Shown here: piece by piece, positions 5,854 through 6,057 of the stretch | Layout of the letters: the number at the start of each line of letters is the position of its first letter | Position numbering within the stretch: position 1 is the first letter of the stretch | Source: CAYMJV01 sp964390545 | GTDB taxonomy: Bacteria; Desulfobacterota; BSN033; UBA1163 | Direction: 5' to 3' | Assembly (NCBI GenBank): GCA_964390545.1 | Contig: CAYMJV010000111.1 | Coordinates: 1 to 6,057, forward strand | Length of the DNA: 6,057 nt | Position numbers and translations under genes: made by a program | Notes under the pieces: model-generated | Told to the model about the DNA's origin: nothing | The model's database searches: none | Seen by the model: the letters and a program-made list of their open reading frames with translations, nothing else

Positions 5854-6057
5854 TCACATCTTCAGCGCATTTAGAACGACGTCGTGTAAAATCCCGTTTG
5901 TTACCAAGATGCCGTGATTCTTCTTCATTTTTATTCCAGATGAAAAATCTAACGGATTTCCTAAAGTATCCGTTACCTTTCCGCCGGCTTCTTCTGCGAT
6001 GATTGATCCTGCAGCATGATCCCAGATATTTTCTTTATAGCCGGGCTCCGAGGGCGA
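5854..6057 (-). CDS. Inositol-monophosphatase-superfamily enzyme, likely 3'(2'),5'-bisphosphate nucleotidase (partial, C-terminal 67 residues)
   Basis: Only the C-terminus is present: 67 codons plus a TGA stop, with the start beyond the right edge. The visible part begins SPSEPGYKENIWDHAAGS and continues IIAEEAGGKVTDTLGNPLDF and HGILVTNGILHDVVLNALK. WDHAAG carries the conserved metal-binding Asp of the Li+-sensitive, Mg2+-dependent phosphatase superfamily. The preceding YKENI, the His after Asp and the EEAGGKVTD-x-x-G-x-PLDF stretch resemble HAL2/CysQ-type enzymes, which remove the 3'-phosphate from 3'-phosphoadenosine 5'-phosphate, more than SuhB or ordinary inositol monophosphatases. Superfamily membership is firm; the substrate call is inference from a short segment. 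It reads in the same direction as the kinase genes, with a 170-base repeat-filled gap. Confidence 0.85.
   Translation of the reverse strand, partial: SPSEPGYKENIWDHAAGSIIAEEAGGKVTDTLGNPLDFSSGIKMKKNHGILVTNGILHDVVLNALKM

Overview
All five complete genes, and both genes cut by the window edges, lie on the minus strand, so transcription runs from high to low coordinates. The window looks like part of a Gram-negative (diderm) chromosome: a membrane-fusion adaptor is paired with MacB/LolCDE-type ABC components, which normally span two membranes. The intergenic DNA carries a MITE-like inverted-repeat element and AT-rich caaatgtcaaa-type repeats. I associate these with uncultured Desulfobacterota ('deltaproteobacterial') and similar metagenomic genomes. 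That lineage guess comes from memory of repeat style and is weak.

Positions 3733 down to 1 hold an efflux-type ABC operon in the order adaptor (HlyD/MacA-like), ATPase (LolD/MacB-like), permease 1 (MacB/FtsX family) and permease 2 (same family, cut by the left edge). The junctions are very tight: a 4-base GTGA overlap, a 26-base overlap and a 1-base TAATG overlap. The four products are therefore probably made in balanced amounts and form one complex: two different permeases bound to an ATPase dimer, with the adaptor reaching toward a TolC-like outer-membrane channel that is not in this window. The substrate cannot be read from the sequence.

Positions 3734-3910 are a spacer dominated by a 123-base element with 19-base inverted ends (18/19 matching) and an inner hairpin. 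It abuts the stop codon of the next gene.

Positions 3911-5683 hold two kinase-like genes: a P-loop kinase (COG0645-like, 201 aa) and, downstream of it, a protein-kinase-fold protein of the aminoglycoside phosphotransferase class (COG2187-like, 335 aa). In many bacteria these two domains are, to my knowledge, fused in one protein; here they are separate, and the P-loop gene comes first. The P-loop protein has Trp in place of the invariant last Gly of its Walker A motif. Its gene is bracketed on both sides by AT-rich inverted-repeat clusters sharing an exact 11-mer that occurs four times.

The right edge holds the C-terminal 67 residues of an inositol-monophosphatase-superfamily enzyme that most resembles HAL2/CysQ-type 3'(2'),5'-bisphosphate nucleotidases.

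No tRNA, rRNA, CRISPR array, transposase gene or clear sigma-70 promoter was seen. No gene-free stretch exceeds 180 bases.
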